Origin: Microbotryomycetes sp. JL201
Lineage: Eukaryota; Basidiomycota; Microbotryomycetes
DNA: 64,000 nt
Assembly: GCA_033819885.1 (NCBI GenBank)
Contig: JAQYUZ010000015.1
Span: 248,001 to 312,000, forward strand
Direction: 5' to 3'
Below, piece by piece: positions 34,578-45,536 of this stretch. Each line of letters begins with the position of its first letter. Position 1 is the first letter of the stretch. The position numbers and the translations under genes were made by a program. The notes beneath the pieces are model-generated. The model searched no databases and was not told the origin of the DNA. It saw only the letters and a program-made list of their open reading frames with translations.

Positions 34578-37500
34578 ATGGTGACGACGGCCGTGCGCAG
34601 TGCGACGGTGCCACCGATCGGCAGCACAGCGGCGACAACGGCGGCACTAACCGGCCCTGCTGATGACGACTCGCACATCGACCATCACCACTCGTCTGTT
34701 GTGCCCGCGTACCCGTACAACGTTGCGATGGCGCCTGCGCACATCGCTGGCGCCGACGACAGCGGCATCACGACGCGCCTGCCATCGATCTGCGTCGACT
34801 ACCTAAGCCACGACTGGCAAGAGGACGACGTCTGGGCAAGCTGGAAAGCCATGACAAAGCACAAGGCCGAGATCGCCAACGGCGTCAGGCTCGAGAACGC
34901 TTCGTGGCGCACTTGGGCAAAGCAGCGCGGCAACCTCAAGACCATCTCGCCAGAGACGCTCAACTGGTCAGTTGGATCACTGTCTTGGCCCGACCCTCCT
35001 CGGCGCCCGCCTTCCCTCGCTGTCGTGGCGTCCTCTTGCGTGTCTGATGCGCGGTCTGCGCACTCGAGCGCGGCCGCCCCACTTGCAAACCACTCGGTCC
35101 AATGTTCCGAGCTGACACCGCCCTATGCCCCATTTCCCGCTCGCAGGCTCAAAGACAGCGACGTCACATGGCTGTACGGTCCCTTGCATACGAACGTCGA
35201 CGCCGTGCCGCCGCCAAAAGAGTCGACCATGAGCGACAGGCTCAATCTCGAGCCCCTCCGGCCTCTGGATGCCAATGAACAGAAAAAGGTCGACGACGCT
35301 GCTGCACAAACTCCAGTTCCCACACGCACAGAAGTCAAGACAAAGCCGATTCTCAAGCACCGCTCACTGAGCGACATCCTCTTGCCACCCGGATCGTCCT
35401 CGCCCGTGCTCGAAGACACCGAGCTCATGAGCGAGGATCAAGGCACGATCTCAATCCACCATGCACGGTCAGATTCTCACCTTGTTCGGCTCAATTCCCT
35501 AAACCGTAAGAAGAAGAAGGGCTCGCCGCTCACGTCGCCAAGATCAGAGTCGCCAGAGCGTGCAAGTGAAGCGTCGTCACCTGTGTCGCACGCGCCCAAG
35601 CGCGAGCATCGACACATCAGCTTTAACCACCGGGTAGAACAGTGCATTGCTGTGGACGCCGAAGACACTGGCAGGCGGCAGCCGTCCTCATCGCTCGCGA
35701 ATCGTGTGTCGCGCTCGAGCTCGGACGAGGAGGGCGAGGACGATGACGAGGTGCTCACGTTCAAATCAAGTCCGCGAACAACCTCGCTCGGGCCTGACAA
35801 GTTGACGAGTGCACATCACACCATCGCCAGGCTCGATCCCACTACGCTCAAAAATACCGAGGCTTATCCAGCACCGTCGCCCGTCGTTGTGTACCAGAAC
35901 GGTCCATTCTCGCAACAAGCAAGCACCAGCACAAATATGGGCGGCAGTACGACGAGCAATGGCTCGGCTCCCGTAACGTATAGCGGCCAGTCCAGCCAGA
36001 TGTATGCCGGAGGTTCGATTGCTCAGCAGCAATCGTCCGCGGCAGGCGGCAGGCGACCCATGTATGTTTACCCAAACGCAGCAGCGATGCGTCAGAGTGG
36101 ATGGGATCCAGAGGAGGAAGACGACTATGCAACGGGGTACGACTTTTACGTTGGTCCCGATGTCGGCGTTGGCGACGAGTACGATATGGCGCAATATGGC
36201 TCGACACACCTCGTAGGCGGTACACACAACGACTTTGGCCAGCCGTCATATCCGTACGCACCAAATTACACTGCGTCTCATGGCGGTGTCAACTCGGGCG
36301 CCTCGTCGATCGACTCTATGCCTAATCATTCGCGCCAGTCGAGCAATATGTCGTCGTCACCTGGAACACCTGTTGGTGCGCCGAGCGTGACTCCGTCTGG
36401 CCCTCCCAAGCAAGGCTCCTATCAGCCTGCGCCATCCTCGCGAGCTGCCGGTCCGCCTAAACGCAGTATTCTGAAGGGGTCGAGGTCCCGTGAGATATCC
36501 AACGACGGTAGTTCCGTCGTATCGTCGTCGCCACGCTCGAACTCGGATACAGCAGCCTCTAATGCAAGCACGGCTGAAGCGATTTCGCCACCGAACTCGA
36601 GCGCCGCTGCCAGCCCGTCGTCGTCGCCTTCGGCCAGCCCGTATGGATCGTCGTCGTCACTTGGCTCGGTTGGTCGCGCCACTGCTATTCCGCAACATGT
36701 GAGACCAAGCGTCGGAGGTCGAAGACAGTCGTCGGAAGACGGTCTGCGAGAGCGAGGCAGGAGCGCCAGTCGAGGATCTAGCTCAAGCTTGGACCGGTCG
36801 GGCAGCTCGGACAGACGCAGTTCTCACAGCACGTCGCCTGCGGCATATTCGCCACCAAGTCCTTCTCTTGCGCCGGCGAGCGGCTCGGCGACCCGGACAA
36901 TCAGTTCGACTGGCGGCAACCGGAGAACGGGCAGCTTCGACAGTCTCGGCGGCGTCGCGGAGCAAGCAGCTGCAGCGGTTTCCCCTCCTACTGCGGGGAC
37001 AAACGCATCCGCTGCCAATGGTCATGCCAACGCATCGTCAGCCAGCGGCATTGCCCGGTCGCTCAGCAACGTGACCGAAGTTTCGAACGAGAGCGACGCC
37101 GATTCTTCTATGGGAGAGCACGACAAAGACGCAGCTGCTTCGGCGACGAGTCATGTCCAGAAACCTGTTGGCGCCGCCATCGACGTCGAGAGCAACGATC
37201 GGGCCGAGATGGAGCAACTCGAGGACGCACCGTCCGATTCGACCGAGGTTCGGGCCACGTTGACAGATAGTGAACCAGGCAGCTCTGGGTCAGCCACACC
37301 GCTCGCGACGCCAGTCCTGACCGAAGAGCCTGCCCCATTATCCCATGCGGGCGGCCGCCCTGCGAAAACTCGACCGGCGCCCGTGTCTGTGCCTACCGCG
37401 AGCTTGCCTGCGGCACAAGTCTCACCGCCGCTTGTGCCTTCGCCTTCGCCACATCTCGCCGTCGGCCAACGGTACCGTCAACCATCACCATCAAAGGCGG

Positions 37501-38018
37501 TCACGAACGACGACGATGACGTGCTTGGCGAGAGAGCGGGCGTTGCGTCTCTGTCCAACTCGCCTGCGCTTGATCCGACCGACCTGGCCTCGGCGCAATG
37601 GTCTGACGAGTCTGCGCCGTCATATGCCAGGCGGTCCTTGCTTCGAGCAGCACGCGGCAATAGCGGCGGGATCAGCAGCTCACTACACAAGACGTCCTCG
37701 CGCGACTCGTCATCTCGGTCTGGCGGCCACGGCACCGATGGCGAGAGTCACTCTAGCTTGGGAGGCCGAGGCAGTCTAGACAGCGGTCGAAGTCGGTCCT
37801 CGACGGACGATTATGGGTTTTCTTTGTATGACGACGATGGTTCGAGCGAGCACGGTATCGTTGGGCGGACACTCGAGGTGGCGGGCACCGCTCGAGACTT
37901 GCTGGGCGCGATCTCAAAGTCGTTGTGGGGCTTGCGCGGCAGCAGCAACAGGTCGTCTCCGGGTCAACAGCAACAGTCGCAGCAAGGGCATCAGCAATCT
38001 CCTCATCGGACGCAATAA
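34578..38018 (+). CDS. REG1: Reg1-like protein phosphatase 1 regulatory subunit
   Basis: Targets PP1 (Glc7) to Snf1 kinase in glucose repression. Two signatures are visible: the DUF1752 segment WASWKAMTKHKAEIANGVRL followed by ENASWRTWAKQ near residues 86-115, and the PP1-docking region RHISFNHRVEQCIAVDAED near 35606-35660, where RHISF fits the RVxF rule. The open frame runs uninterrupted for 1146 codons, but 34967-35146 has GT..AG ends, is exactly 180 nt and joins LNW to LKDSDVTWLYGPL cleanly, so it is probably an intron (protein about 1086 aa). The rest is Ser/Pro-rich and poorly conserved, as is usual. RSILKGSRSR near 36460 is a second basic motif. Long for the family. Confidence 0.85.
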   Translation: MVTTAVRSATVPPIGSTAATTAALTGPADDDSHIDHHHSSVVPAYPYNVAMAPAHIAGADDSGITTRLPSICVDYLSHDWQEDDVWASWKAMTKHKAEIANGVRLENASWRTWAKQRGNLKTISPETLNWSVGSLSWPDPPRRPPSLAVVASSCVSDARSAHSSAAAPLANHSVQCSELTPPYAPFPARRLKDSDVTWLYGPLHTNVDAVPPPKESTMSDRLNLEPLRPLDANEQKKVDDAAAQTPVPTRTEVKTKPILKHRSLSDILLPPGSSSPVLEDTELMSEDQGTISIHHARSDSHLVRLNSLNRKKKKGSPLTSPRSESPERASEASSPVSHAPKREHRHISFNHRVEQCIAVDAEDTGRRQPSSSLANRVSRSSSDEEGEDDDEVLTFKSSPRTTSLGPDKLTSAHHTIARLDPTTLKNTEAYPAPSPVVVYQNGPFSQQASTSTNMGGSTTSNGSAPVTYSGQSSQMYAGGSIAQQQSSAAGGRRPMYVYPNAAAMRQSGWDPEEEDDYATGYDFYVGPDVGVGDEYDMAQYGSTHLVGGTHNDFGQPSYPYAPNYTASHGGVNSGASSIDSMPNHSRQSSNMSSSPGTPVGAPSVTPSGPPKQGSYQPAPSSRAAGPPKRSILKGSRSREISNDGSSVVSSSPRSNSDTAASNASTAEAISPPNSSAAASPSSSPSASPYGSSSSLGSVGRATAIPQHVRPSVGGRRQSSEDGLRERGRSASRGSSSSLDRSGSSDRRSSHSTSPAAYSPPSPSLAPASGSATRTISSTGGNRRTGSFDSLGGVAEQAAAAVSPPTAGTNASAANGHANASSASGIARSLSNVTEVSNESDADSSMGEHDKDAAASATSHVQKPVGAAIDVESNDRAEMEQLEDAPSDSTEVRATLTDSEPGSSGSATPLATPVLTEEPAPLSHAGGRPAKTRPAPVSVPTASLPAAQVSPPLVPSPSPHLAVGQRYRQPSPSKAVTNDDDDVLGERAGVASLSNSPALDPTDLASAQWSDESAPSYARRSLLRAARGNSGGISSSLHKTSSRDSSSRSGGHGTDGESHSSLGGRGSLDSGRSRSSTDDYGFSLYDDDGSSEHGIVGRTLEVAGTARDLLGAISKSLWGLRGSSNRSSPGQQQQSQQGHQQSPHRTQ

Positions 38019-38551
38019 CAGGCTGCCTCACACGCACTCTTCTGCCTGCTTTTCTACTCTTCTCTTAGCATCCCATTATTCATCTCGTTCGCGTGCGCTC
38101 TTACTCTCCCTCTCTCTCTCTCTCTCTCTTTTTTGGGTCGTATACAGTTCAAATTTGCCTGGGGCATCTCTTCTTTTCTCTTTTCTTCTTAGGCTATCTC
38201 GTGTCACCAATTGTATCCTTCTGGTTCAGCTCGTGTATTGCAATGATCTGCTCTCGCCCGACATTTGAACAGCATTCTGCGAGATGCATTCGGCATCGTC
38301 CAGCTTGATTTCATACCTTTCCGGCATTCTATCGGCGCCCTGTTCAACAAAGTGAGCCAACGACTATAAAGGCATCTACATTGCCACGCGACGACTCTGT
38401 ACAGGTTCGGTCTCGCCGTCGTCGTCTCTGGCACACTAACGACCTGCCGTCGACTGCCGCTCGTTCCTGCTCCGGTCGCACTACCCAGCAACAGATCAAA
38501 CGCACGTTATCGTCCTCTTTTTCCTTGCTGCACATTTGAAAGAGCTCTACG
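38019..38551. other. intergenic region between REG1 and PRP4
   Basis: About 530 bp, both neighbours on the plus strand. A pyrimidine run (TC repeats) at about 38104-38134 is the main feature and a TATAAA-like sequence lies at 38364. No supported gene. Confidence 0.45.
38104..38134 (+). repeat. (TC)n microsatellite
   Basis: About 11 TC units followed by a T run, downstream of REG1. Pyrimidine tracts like this are common in fungal 3' UTRs and promoters. Confidence 0.85.
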
Positions 38552-40507
38552 ATGGCCGCCATGGACGTCGACTTTGACGAGCTCGAGGCGCGCGAGCTCG
38601 ACTTGAACGATGCGCACGCGCACCCAGAAACGCAGCAGATTCTTGCAGAGCTCGATAGACGGTCTGCCGCACGCAAATTGGCCGTGCCGACAAAGGATGC
38701 CGACGTGAGAATGCGCCTGCGCGAGATGGGCGAGCCAATCACCTTGTTTGGCGAGAGACCAGAAGACAGGCGGGATAGGTTGAGGCATCTATGGAGTGTC
38801 AAGCGGGACCAGGAACGAGAGGCTAGGCTCGCACGCGGCAGTGACGTCGAATCTTCAGACTCTGAAGACGACGATAGAGACGAGTCGGACGTCGAGCGAG
38901 AGCGTGAGGAAGAATTCTACACAGAAGGCACAAACGAACTCAAGCAAGCGAGACAATTTATCGCAGAGTACTCGCTGCCGAGGTCAGTCGAACGCGCGGT
39001 CGTCGGCATTCCGGAGATTCCTGAGGCTGACTCTGGTTTGCCAGGGCACGAAAACGGATTGCTCGGCAAAGAGTGGAAAGCACTGTGCCGCTCAGTCGAC
39101 TGATGGACGTGCGCAAAGCAGTATTTGCAAACCTCAAGTCGTTCACAAACCTCGGCTCCCAAATCGGCGATACTCGATCGCTGTCATCCCTCCGATTCTC
39201 GCCAGACTCGTCCATGCTGCTCACGTCATCGTGGACGGGAACAGCAAAATTATGGAGCATGCCAGCATGCAAAGAAGTCAGAACAATCAGGGCGCACAAG
39301 GAGCGGATAGGCGGCGTTGCTTGGCACCCCGATGCGACGCTTTCGCAGACCAAAACTTCTCTCAACTTTGCCACCGGGGCAGCAGACAACGAAATCAAGC
39401 TGTGGGCGATAGAAGGGTGTGTTTCGACTCGTCCCAGAAAATTTGCTTGCGGTCTGGCGAGACTAATCGCTTGTCGTCCGTCCTCCCAGTGACGCACCAT
39501 TGCAAACGTTGACAGGCCACTCTGCCCGCGTATGTCGCATTGCATTTCATCCTTCTGGCCGCTACATTGGATCTGCTTCATACGACGGCACTTGGCGCCT
39601 GTGGGACGCCGAAAAGGGAGGAGAAGAACTTCTTTTGCAGGAAGGTCACAGCAAAGAAGTCTATGCAATCGCATTCCAGAACGATGGCTCGCTCGTATGC
39701 TCTGGGTGAGTTGCTTGGTCGTTTTGCAGAGACGCGCGCTCGGACTCACAGCGTGTCGGGACCTCGCCGTAGCGGACTGGACGCGATCGGCAGGGTTTGG
39801 GATCTTCGGTCAGGCAAGACTGCAATGGTCTTGGATGGGCACATGCGCGATATTCTGGCGATGGACTTTGCGCCCAATGGGTCAGTTGGGTCTAGTCGAA
39901 TTGTCGCATTGACTGAAAGCTTATTCATCTCGACTGAGACAGCCATCAGATCGCGTCCGGCTCTAACGACGATACGATTCGTATTTGGGATATGCGCTCA
40001 TTGAGGTCCATTTATACGATCCCAGCCCACAAAAGTACCATTTCAGACGTGCGTTTCTATCATGGCGAAGCGCGATCGTTGCTCAATCAAGTGCCTCGAG
40101 GATTCGCCAAGCTCGACGTCTTTGCCAAGACGAGCGAGAATGGGCAGGCAGATGAGGCCGTTGATGCTAGTCATGACGCGCCAGACGCCATCAAACCCGA
40201 CTACCCCACTGCGGGCTCATTCTTGATCTCTGGAGCGTATGATAGCACGGTCAAGATCTTTTCTGCCGACGATTGGCAGTTGGTAAAGACGATGACGAGC
40301 GAGGCAGCGGGCAAAATCATGAGTGTCGACGTGTCTCCAGGTTCGTTCACTGTGCGATTTTGCCATCCTGCGCCTGGAGCTGACGGACCTTTACCCGTGT
40401 CCTCTGTTCTTTTTTTTTTTCTTCCCCTCGCAGATGCCCGGTTCATTGCCAGTGCAGAGTACACGCGGACATTTAAATTGTGGGCCACACCCGACGTAGA
40501 TTTGTGA
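38552..40507 (+). CDS. PRP4: U4/U6 snRNP WD40 protein Prp4
   Basis: Component of the U4/U6 di-snRNP and tri-snRNP. The N-terminal PRP4/SFM motif reads [20 protein letters not shown]. After a 60-nt class intron the frame continues [20 protein letters not shown], and then seven WD repeats follow, for example [71 protein letters not shown] and [17 protein letters not shown]. About seven exons are needed; one donor lies after SLPR (CCGAG|GTCAGT). An insertion ([20 protein letters not shown] and following) between WD repeats 5 and 6 is larger than in human PRPF4. A second ATG, three codons in (MDVDF), is an alternative start. Confidence 0.92.
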
Positions 40508-40629
40508 AAGCTCTCTGTTGTAATTCAGCAAGCAGAGTGCACAGATCGACGTTCGACAAGCTGGTCATTTCGTGCAATCACCATTGGTACTACGCTGCCG
40601 GCAAGCTTCCGCATGCAAGTGCATTCACG

Positions 40630-41370
40630 TTACTCGTTTTCACATTGCGTAGCAACCTGCCGCGCGTTCGTCGTCAAGCCTTCAAGCGAGCGTTTCTGCT
40701 GCTGCAGAGACAGGTAGTATTCGTCCCGGCGATGATCTGTGAAGGTTTTCAAGTTGTGCATGTGTCAGCTTTGGATGGACTGTGGGACGAATATCGTATG
40801 ATGACATTCAAATAAGGCGGGACCGGCTGGTTCAGATAAAAAAATAAAAAATAAGCGCGCCTCGAACGAGTCGACGAGGAATCTCGACCGAGAGACGGGA
40901 CGATAACCAAGAACATAGACGAAAGCAGAAGCCCAAACAGTCCTTACTTGAGCGTAAATGAATCTCGTGCCTTTCGGTTCGCGAGCACAAGATCGTGAGC
41001 TTTCATGACGAGCGCCCAAGACAGAAGACAAGAGAAGCCTTTCGGCAAGACTGACCAGTAAGACTCGGCGAGCAAAATTCCGCCTCCGATGCCGATCGCG
41101 ACGTCGCGAATGATCTGTTGCACCAAGAACCGAAACGATAGCCAGGAGCGGCATCAGACGCTGTCAACTTCGACTGTCGCAAACGCTGCTCGGCACTAGA
41201 GAATTCGGCCAAAGTCGAGCTCGGTGAGAGCGATGAGTGATGTACTGAGACTTGTTTGGGATGAACAGAGGGCCGAAAGCGAGGTTCTCGCTCGCGACTG
41301 ATCAGCCGCGCGACGCCACGATACTTACCCCGCGCCGAAGTTTGCCTTGTATAGGAGCAACGCGTGACAT
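40630..41370 (-). CDS. COX9/COX7a-like cytochrome c oxidase subunit, diverged tandem copy
   Basis: Small inner-membrane subunit of the cytochrome oxidase subunit VIIa (yeast Cox9) type, inferred. Exons 41370-41329, 41114-41056, 40970-40948 and 40736-40630 sum to 231 nt (76 aa). The product starts MSRVAPIQGKLRRG, has one membrane segment IIRDVAIGIGGGILLAESYW, then HEIHLRSNHRRDEYYLSLQQ, the H-(x)n-RRD-x-YY pattern of Cox9 proteins. Exon 2 is 59 nt in the same phase as exon 2 of the neighbour, so the two are paralogs. The C-terminus is longer than in the other copy. The 23-nt exon 3 rests on an AAAG acceptor and a GTAAGG donor, which makes that step the least certain. Converges with PRP4. Confidence 0.68.
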
Positions 41371-41669
41371 GTTTGATGTGTGTTCTGCAGTCAAACAGTG
41401 CAAGCTGCGGTCTGAGATTGCTCAATGGACTAAACCGAGACCTTTACGCAATCTGCCTTCAATTGTCGGGCCCGCCAGCCCGAGTAGTTACGAGAAGGCG
41501 AGCGAAGCGCTCGGTTGCGTGCCGAAAGTGATTCCATCATCAGAAAATAAAAGGCGTTTTTGCAACATGCCAATGAAACAACTCCTCCGGCCGATCGTCC
41601 CATGGCTCGCTCGCCATCTTTCGACCTCTTACTCGTTCCTTCACCTTGACTGGCTTATTGCGCACACTC

Positions 41670-42299
41670 TCATGCCTGTTCCTTGTTCTTTTGGTATTCA
41701 AGGTACCTGCCAAATGCGCAGCGTCAGTTTTGCAGAGCAGCGCGCGATTGGGCGCCGTGTAGGATGCTGACCAGGCGTCGCGCTTTTGAACCTTGGGCAC
41801 GTGGTATGTGTACCTGCATGGTCGGGGTTGAGAAAGCATCAGCCGTCAATGAGCGGAACGCTGAGCTGTGCAGCAAGAGAACATCGTTGATGCTCGGACA
41901 GCGACACGGGGCGCGCGCACGCCAGGCACGCTCGGGTCGTACACGGCTCCAGTGCATAGAAAGAATTGAGCTTACCACCAAGCGTAACCCGAGACGACTC
42001 CGCCGCCAATTGCGATTGACAGATTGGTGAGCAACTGTGGTCGGCCAAAGCCGCAGAGCCGCGCGGTGAGGCCCAGGCAGAGGCATTGCGAGCGGCGGCG
42101 CAGCACAGGCAAAAGAACAGGATGCACAAGAGTGGGAGCATCGTGGTTCAGATGTGGCAAGGGCCGAGCAGGTGAGCGACGAGACAACGGAATCGAAAAC
42201 GCGCGCGCGTCAGCGCACACGGCACGCATGGAGGCACGCAAGCATGCAGGCAAGACTCACGTGCTTCTTGAGCATTCCCTGAATCGGTTTGATGGCCAT
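41670..42299 (-). CDS. COX9: cytochrome c oxidase subunit Cox9/COX7a-like
   Basis: Single-span subunit of cytochrome c oxidase. Exons 42299-42261, 42034-41976, 41813-41772 and 41706-41670 sum to 177 nt (58 aa), the length of yeast Cox9 (59). The protein reads MAIKPIQGMLKKH, LLTNLSIAIGGGVVSGYAWW, YTYHVPKVQKRDAW and YLEYQKNKEQA. It has the family N-terminus (I-x-P-I-x-G-x-x-K), a hydrophobic span and the KRDxWY motif. All junctions are GT..AG with compatible phases. More than 70 percent of the gene is intron. It is the closer of the two copies to typical fungal Cox9. Confidence 0.88.
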
Positions 42300-42551
42300 C
42301 GCGGGTGGGGTATGTGCACTAGCGGTCGAAACGGGGATCGTCCTGCGCCGGCGCGCACCGGCATTGCACATTGCAGCAACGTGTTCACAGCGCGCATTGT
42401 AAAGGATACAGAAAACACCACAGCCGTCCAAGGGGTGCTGGCATAGTCGTTCAGGCAATCACATGTGCACAAACTCCTGTCTGTATTTCTACGTGCAACA
42501 GCGGTAAGCAATTACGACGGCGCATTTTCGGCAACAACGTTCAACAGCATG

Positions 42552-45536
42552 TCATGATAAGCTTGCCATACTTCGACGACCTTTCAAGTCGTTCTTGTGG
42601 TCAGCTTCAATGTTATACCACGGACGCCAGTGGTCACGGCGCACCTCGCGTTGACGCAACGCCATGCCGTCGACATAGTCCTCTAACGCTCGTTTAAAGT
42701 CGTCTACCTTTTCCTTGTCGAACCGCGCCATCTCGGCCTTGGTTAGCTTGCCAACGTCCTCAAAATCTTGTTTCGTGTCAATCACTTGACGCTCGGCCTG
42801 AGCAGACAAGCAGTCAAAATCGTCAGCACACCTTGTCAAAGAGAAACTGATGACTCTGAATCGCGCGAACCTCCGTCAATTCAGCTGCAGAGATACCAAC
42901 GGAATCGTAGCCTCTGCCAGAGCGTCGCGCCTTGTCGAGACTCGCCCTGACCTTGCGCAAATGCGACTCGGCACTCTGCCACGTCTCGTATGCCTTAACG
43001 CGCGCTCCAAAGACGAGCTGCGCCCGGATAAACTTGTCCGTTTAGTCAACTCTCACCCTGTATACATTGTTCGTCGGAACGCACCTTTGCACTCGCGCAC
43101 AGACGCGCATAGGTCTCGATGGTGCTGTGCAAGCCCCCGACCCGTTCGTCACTCAGCGTCTGCTGTTCACCGAGCTGTCTGAGCTTGCTTTCCAGGTTTG
43201 CCGCGTGCACGAGCACGTTCTTGAGCGCCGAGGACAAATCACAGTCTGCAAGCGCGAGCAGTGACGACTGTAGTTCAGATATCGAGCCGTGCAAGCCTTG
43301 ACGCGCTTTCGCCGCGGCTGCTAGCGACAACAGTAAAGCTCGCAACTGTGTCTCGTACGCGTCCAGAAAATGCTTGCGCTGCTCGAAGAACTGCACATTC
43401 GTACCGAATCAGTCAGCCTCAGAGGCTGCTACTGAACACGCATCGGAGGTCGCGCACATCATCAAACTCGACAAATGTTGGGCCTGAGACGATGCTGCCG
43501 AGGCTTGAAAACAACCCTCTGCTTTCTGTCGGTAGGTCGATTTTACGTTGTTTGATCTGAGCAGAATGCGCACAGGTCAGATAAACAAGCTCCTCAGAAC
43601 CAGAAATCATCATTTTGTAAAGTTTGACTCACGTCAACCGAGAAAGTGTCGCTCTCCAGGAACAATCGCAAGTCAGGGTCGCCGACGAGCATTGGATGCT
43701 GGACAATTTTCATCAACGCTGCCTCAAGACCCAATCGACGGTTCTCGACGAAGTCACTGCCGAAGCGTCCTGAGCAACGCACAAGTCAGCCGTCAGCATT
43801 GAGCTTGGAGCTTTAAGCCGGAAAGCGCGCGCAAGTCGCACCTAGCGCATTCTTCTCGGGCATGCCAGGTACAATCACGCCAGGATTGTTGGAGACAAGC
43901 GCTTCGTAAAGCCATAAGAAGTGGCTGTACCGTCGAAGAACAGAAAAGTCCGATTTCCGAAACGTGGGCGACGTCGTCTGCATGGCGAGAGCGTACTTAA
44001 GCCCACAATCTGCTTGTGACCAAAACAGCAACCTACGCGAGTTCTTACGGTGTATACCGTGTGCTGACTGGCAACATTGAGTGAGCTCCCCACTTTTTGT
44101 GGGTCGCCAACCTCGATCCGGAATGCAGGTAGCTCGGGCGGTGCTGGCAGTCGCGGAAGAGGTGGAAGAGGCGGTGAAGACGGTTTGGACTGGGTCTGAT
44201 GATTTGCAATTGCGTCTTCTGCAGCGTCCGCCTCGATGCTTCTGCTGTAGTTGCCTCTGAGGCTGTCGGTCTCGTCCTGTGGCGCTCGCCTGACCCGGTC
44301 GCGTTCTTCTGCCGCGAAGTCGACCAATGTCGAGGCAGCTGGGGTATTTGAGTCATCATCCGGTTGATCCGCCGTCGTTTCAAGGCCAGTAGATTCCGAC
44401 TGAGAGCCGTCTGCGACCTCCTCGCGATAAGCAGTGCGTGGTATTGGCGTCCTAGACTCGCTGTGGCCTGTTTTGGTGTTGACATGGAGCGCGGACAGTT
44501 TTTGGTCCAGTCCGTCAATATTGACGTGTGCAGGCTCACACGCGGTCTCCGGATCTGCTGCTTCCATCGGGCTGACGATGGCGTCGTACGCCGTGTTGAC
44601 ATCGGAGCTGCTGCGCGAGTACACTGACGGTACACGGGAGGAGGTCCGCGATGTCAGGGCATTGGTACCGTCTGCCGGCGTAGGGGATCCCGTGCGCGAA
44701 GCTGGTAAAGGAATGGCGGCTGCTTTTTGTAGACTATCCGCAATCGGAGAGGCTGACACTGCTGGGGATAGTGCTGGTTTGGTTGATTCTGCTGTTGAAG
44801 CGGTCGAGCTGGAAGGCAAGAGCTGGTCTCCGCCAAGCAAAGTGGTTGTCGGAGTCGAGGTGGCCGTTGGTAACCCCTGAACGTTGCCCTGATCTCGATT
44901 CTCGTCTTCCAATCCTTCTTCGCCAAGAAGTGCTGCCAGAGGGCCTCGTATCTGTCTCCGACCGGCAAATGTAATGGGCGTATGTGGCGCTTTTGAACGC
45001 GGTAGACTGTCCGCTGCAGAGAAATCGGATTTCTGCTGCGGGAAAGCATTGGGCCCCAGCAGGTGTGACAGTGCATCTTGATGATCTGTCGCAGGTGGAA
45101 TGCCGCCTAGTACGGCGCCTGAAGCACTTGTCGGACTTTCCGAGTGCCAGCCAGTGCGTTCGTCGAGCGGGCTCAGCGGCGCATGACCGTACAGCGGAGA
45201 GTCGTTTGAAGCACTCATGTCACGCTCGAATGTTGCGTGTCTCTGCGCTGCAGGGGTTTCTGGCTCTGGTGCATCTTCGCGCGTGAACGAGCGCGCATCG
45301 AAGCTGTCGTCTGCAGGCGTGTGCTCGAGCGAGCTGGCAAACGCTGATGCCTGCTCAGGCACTGCGAGCGCTGCTGGCAGTACCGAGGACGACGTCAGGT
45401 CCGCAAACGGGTTGGCGCTGAGCGCGTCATCGTCACCGCTCGCGCCAAATGCGTACGTAGACCCCGTCAACGTAGGCTGCTTGAGCAAGTCTGCAAAGTC
45501 GTGATCTTCATGCGAATAACCGTCGAAGCCGGCCAT
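42552..45536 (-). CDS. VPS5: Vps5-like sorting nexin (retromer PX-BAR subunit)
   Basis: PX-BAR sorting nexin that forms the membrane-bending part of retromer for endosome-to-Golgi retrieval. A long Ser/Pro-rich N-terminal tail starts MAGFDGYSHEDHDFADLLKQ (45536) and carries an NPFADL motif. The PX domain reads EVGDPQKVG, HTVYTVRT, SPTFRKSDFSVLRRYSHFLW, LYEALVSNNPGVIVPGMPEK, RFGSDFVENRRLGLEAAL and LRLFLESDTF. The BAR region follows: FFEQRKHFLDAYETQLRALL, ARVKAYETWQSAESHLRKVR, RAIQSHQFLFDKAERQ and ALEDYVDGMALRQREV. NNPGVIVP and the RRYSHFLWLYE pattern are specific for Vps5. About ten exons. The last ends at 42552. Confidence 0.9.
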
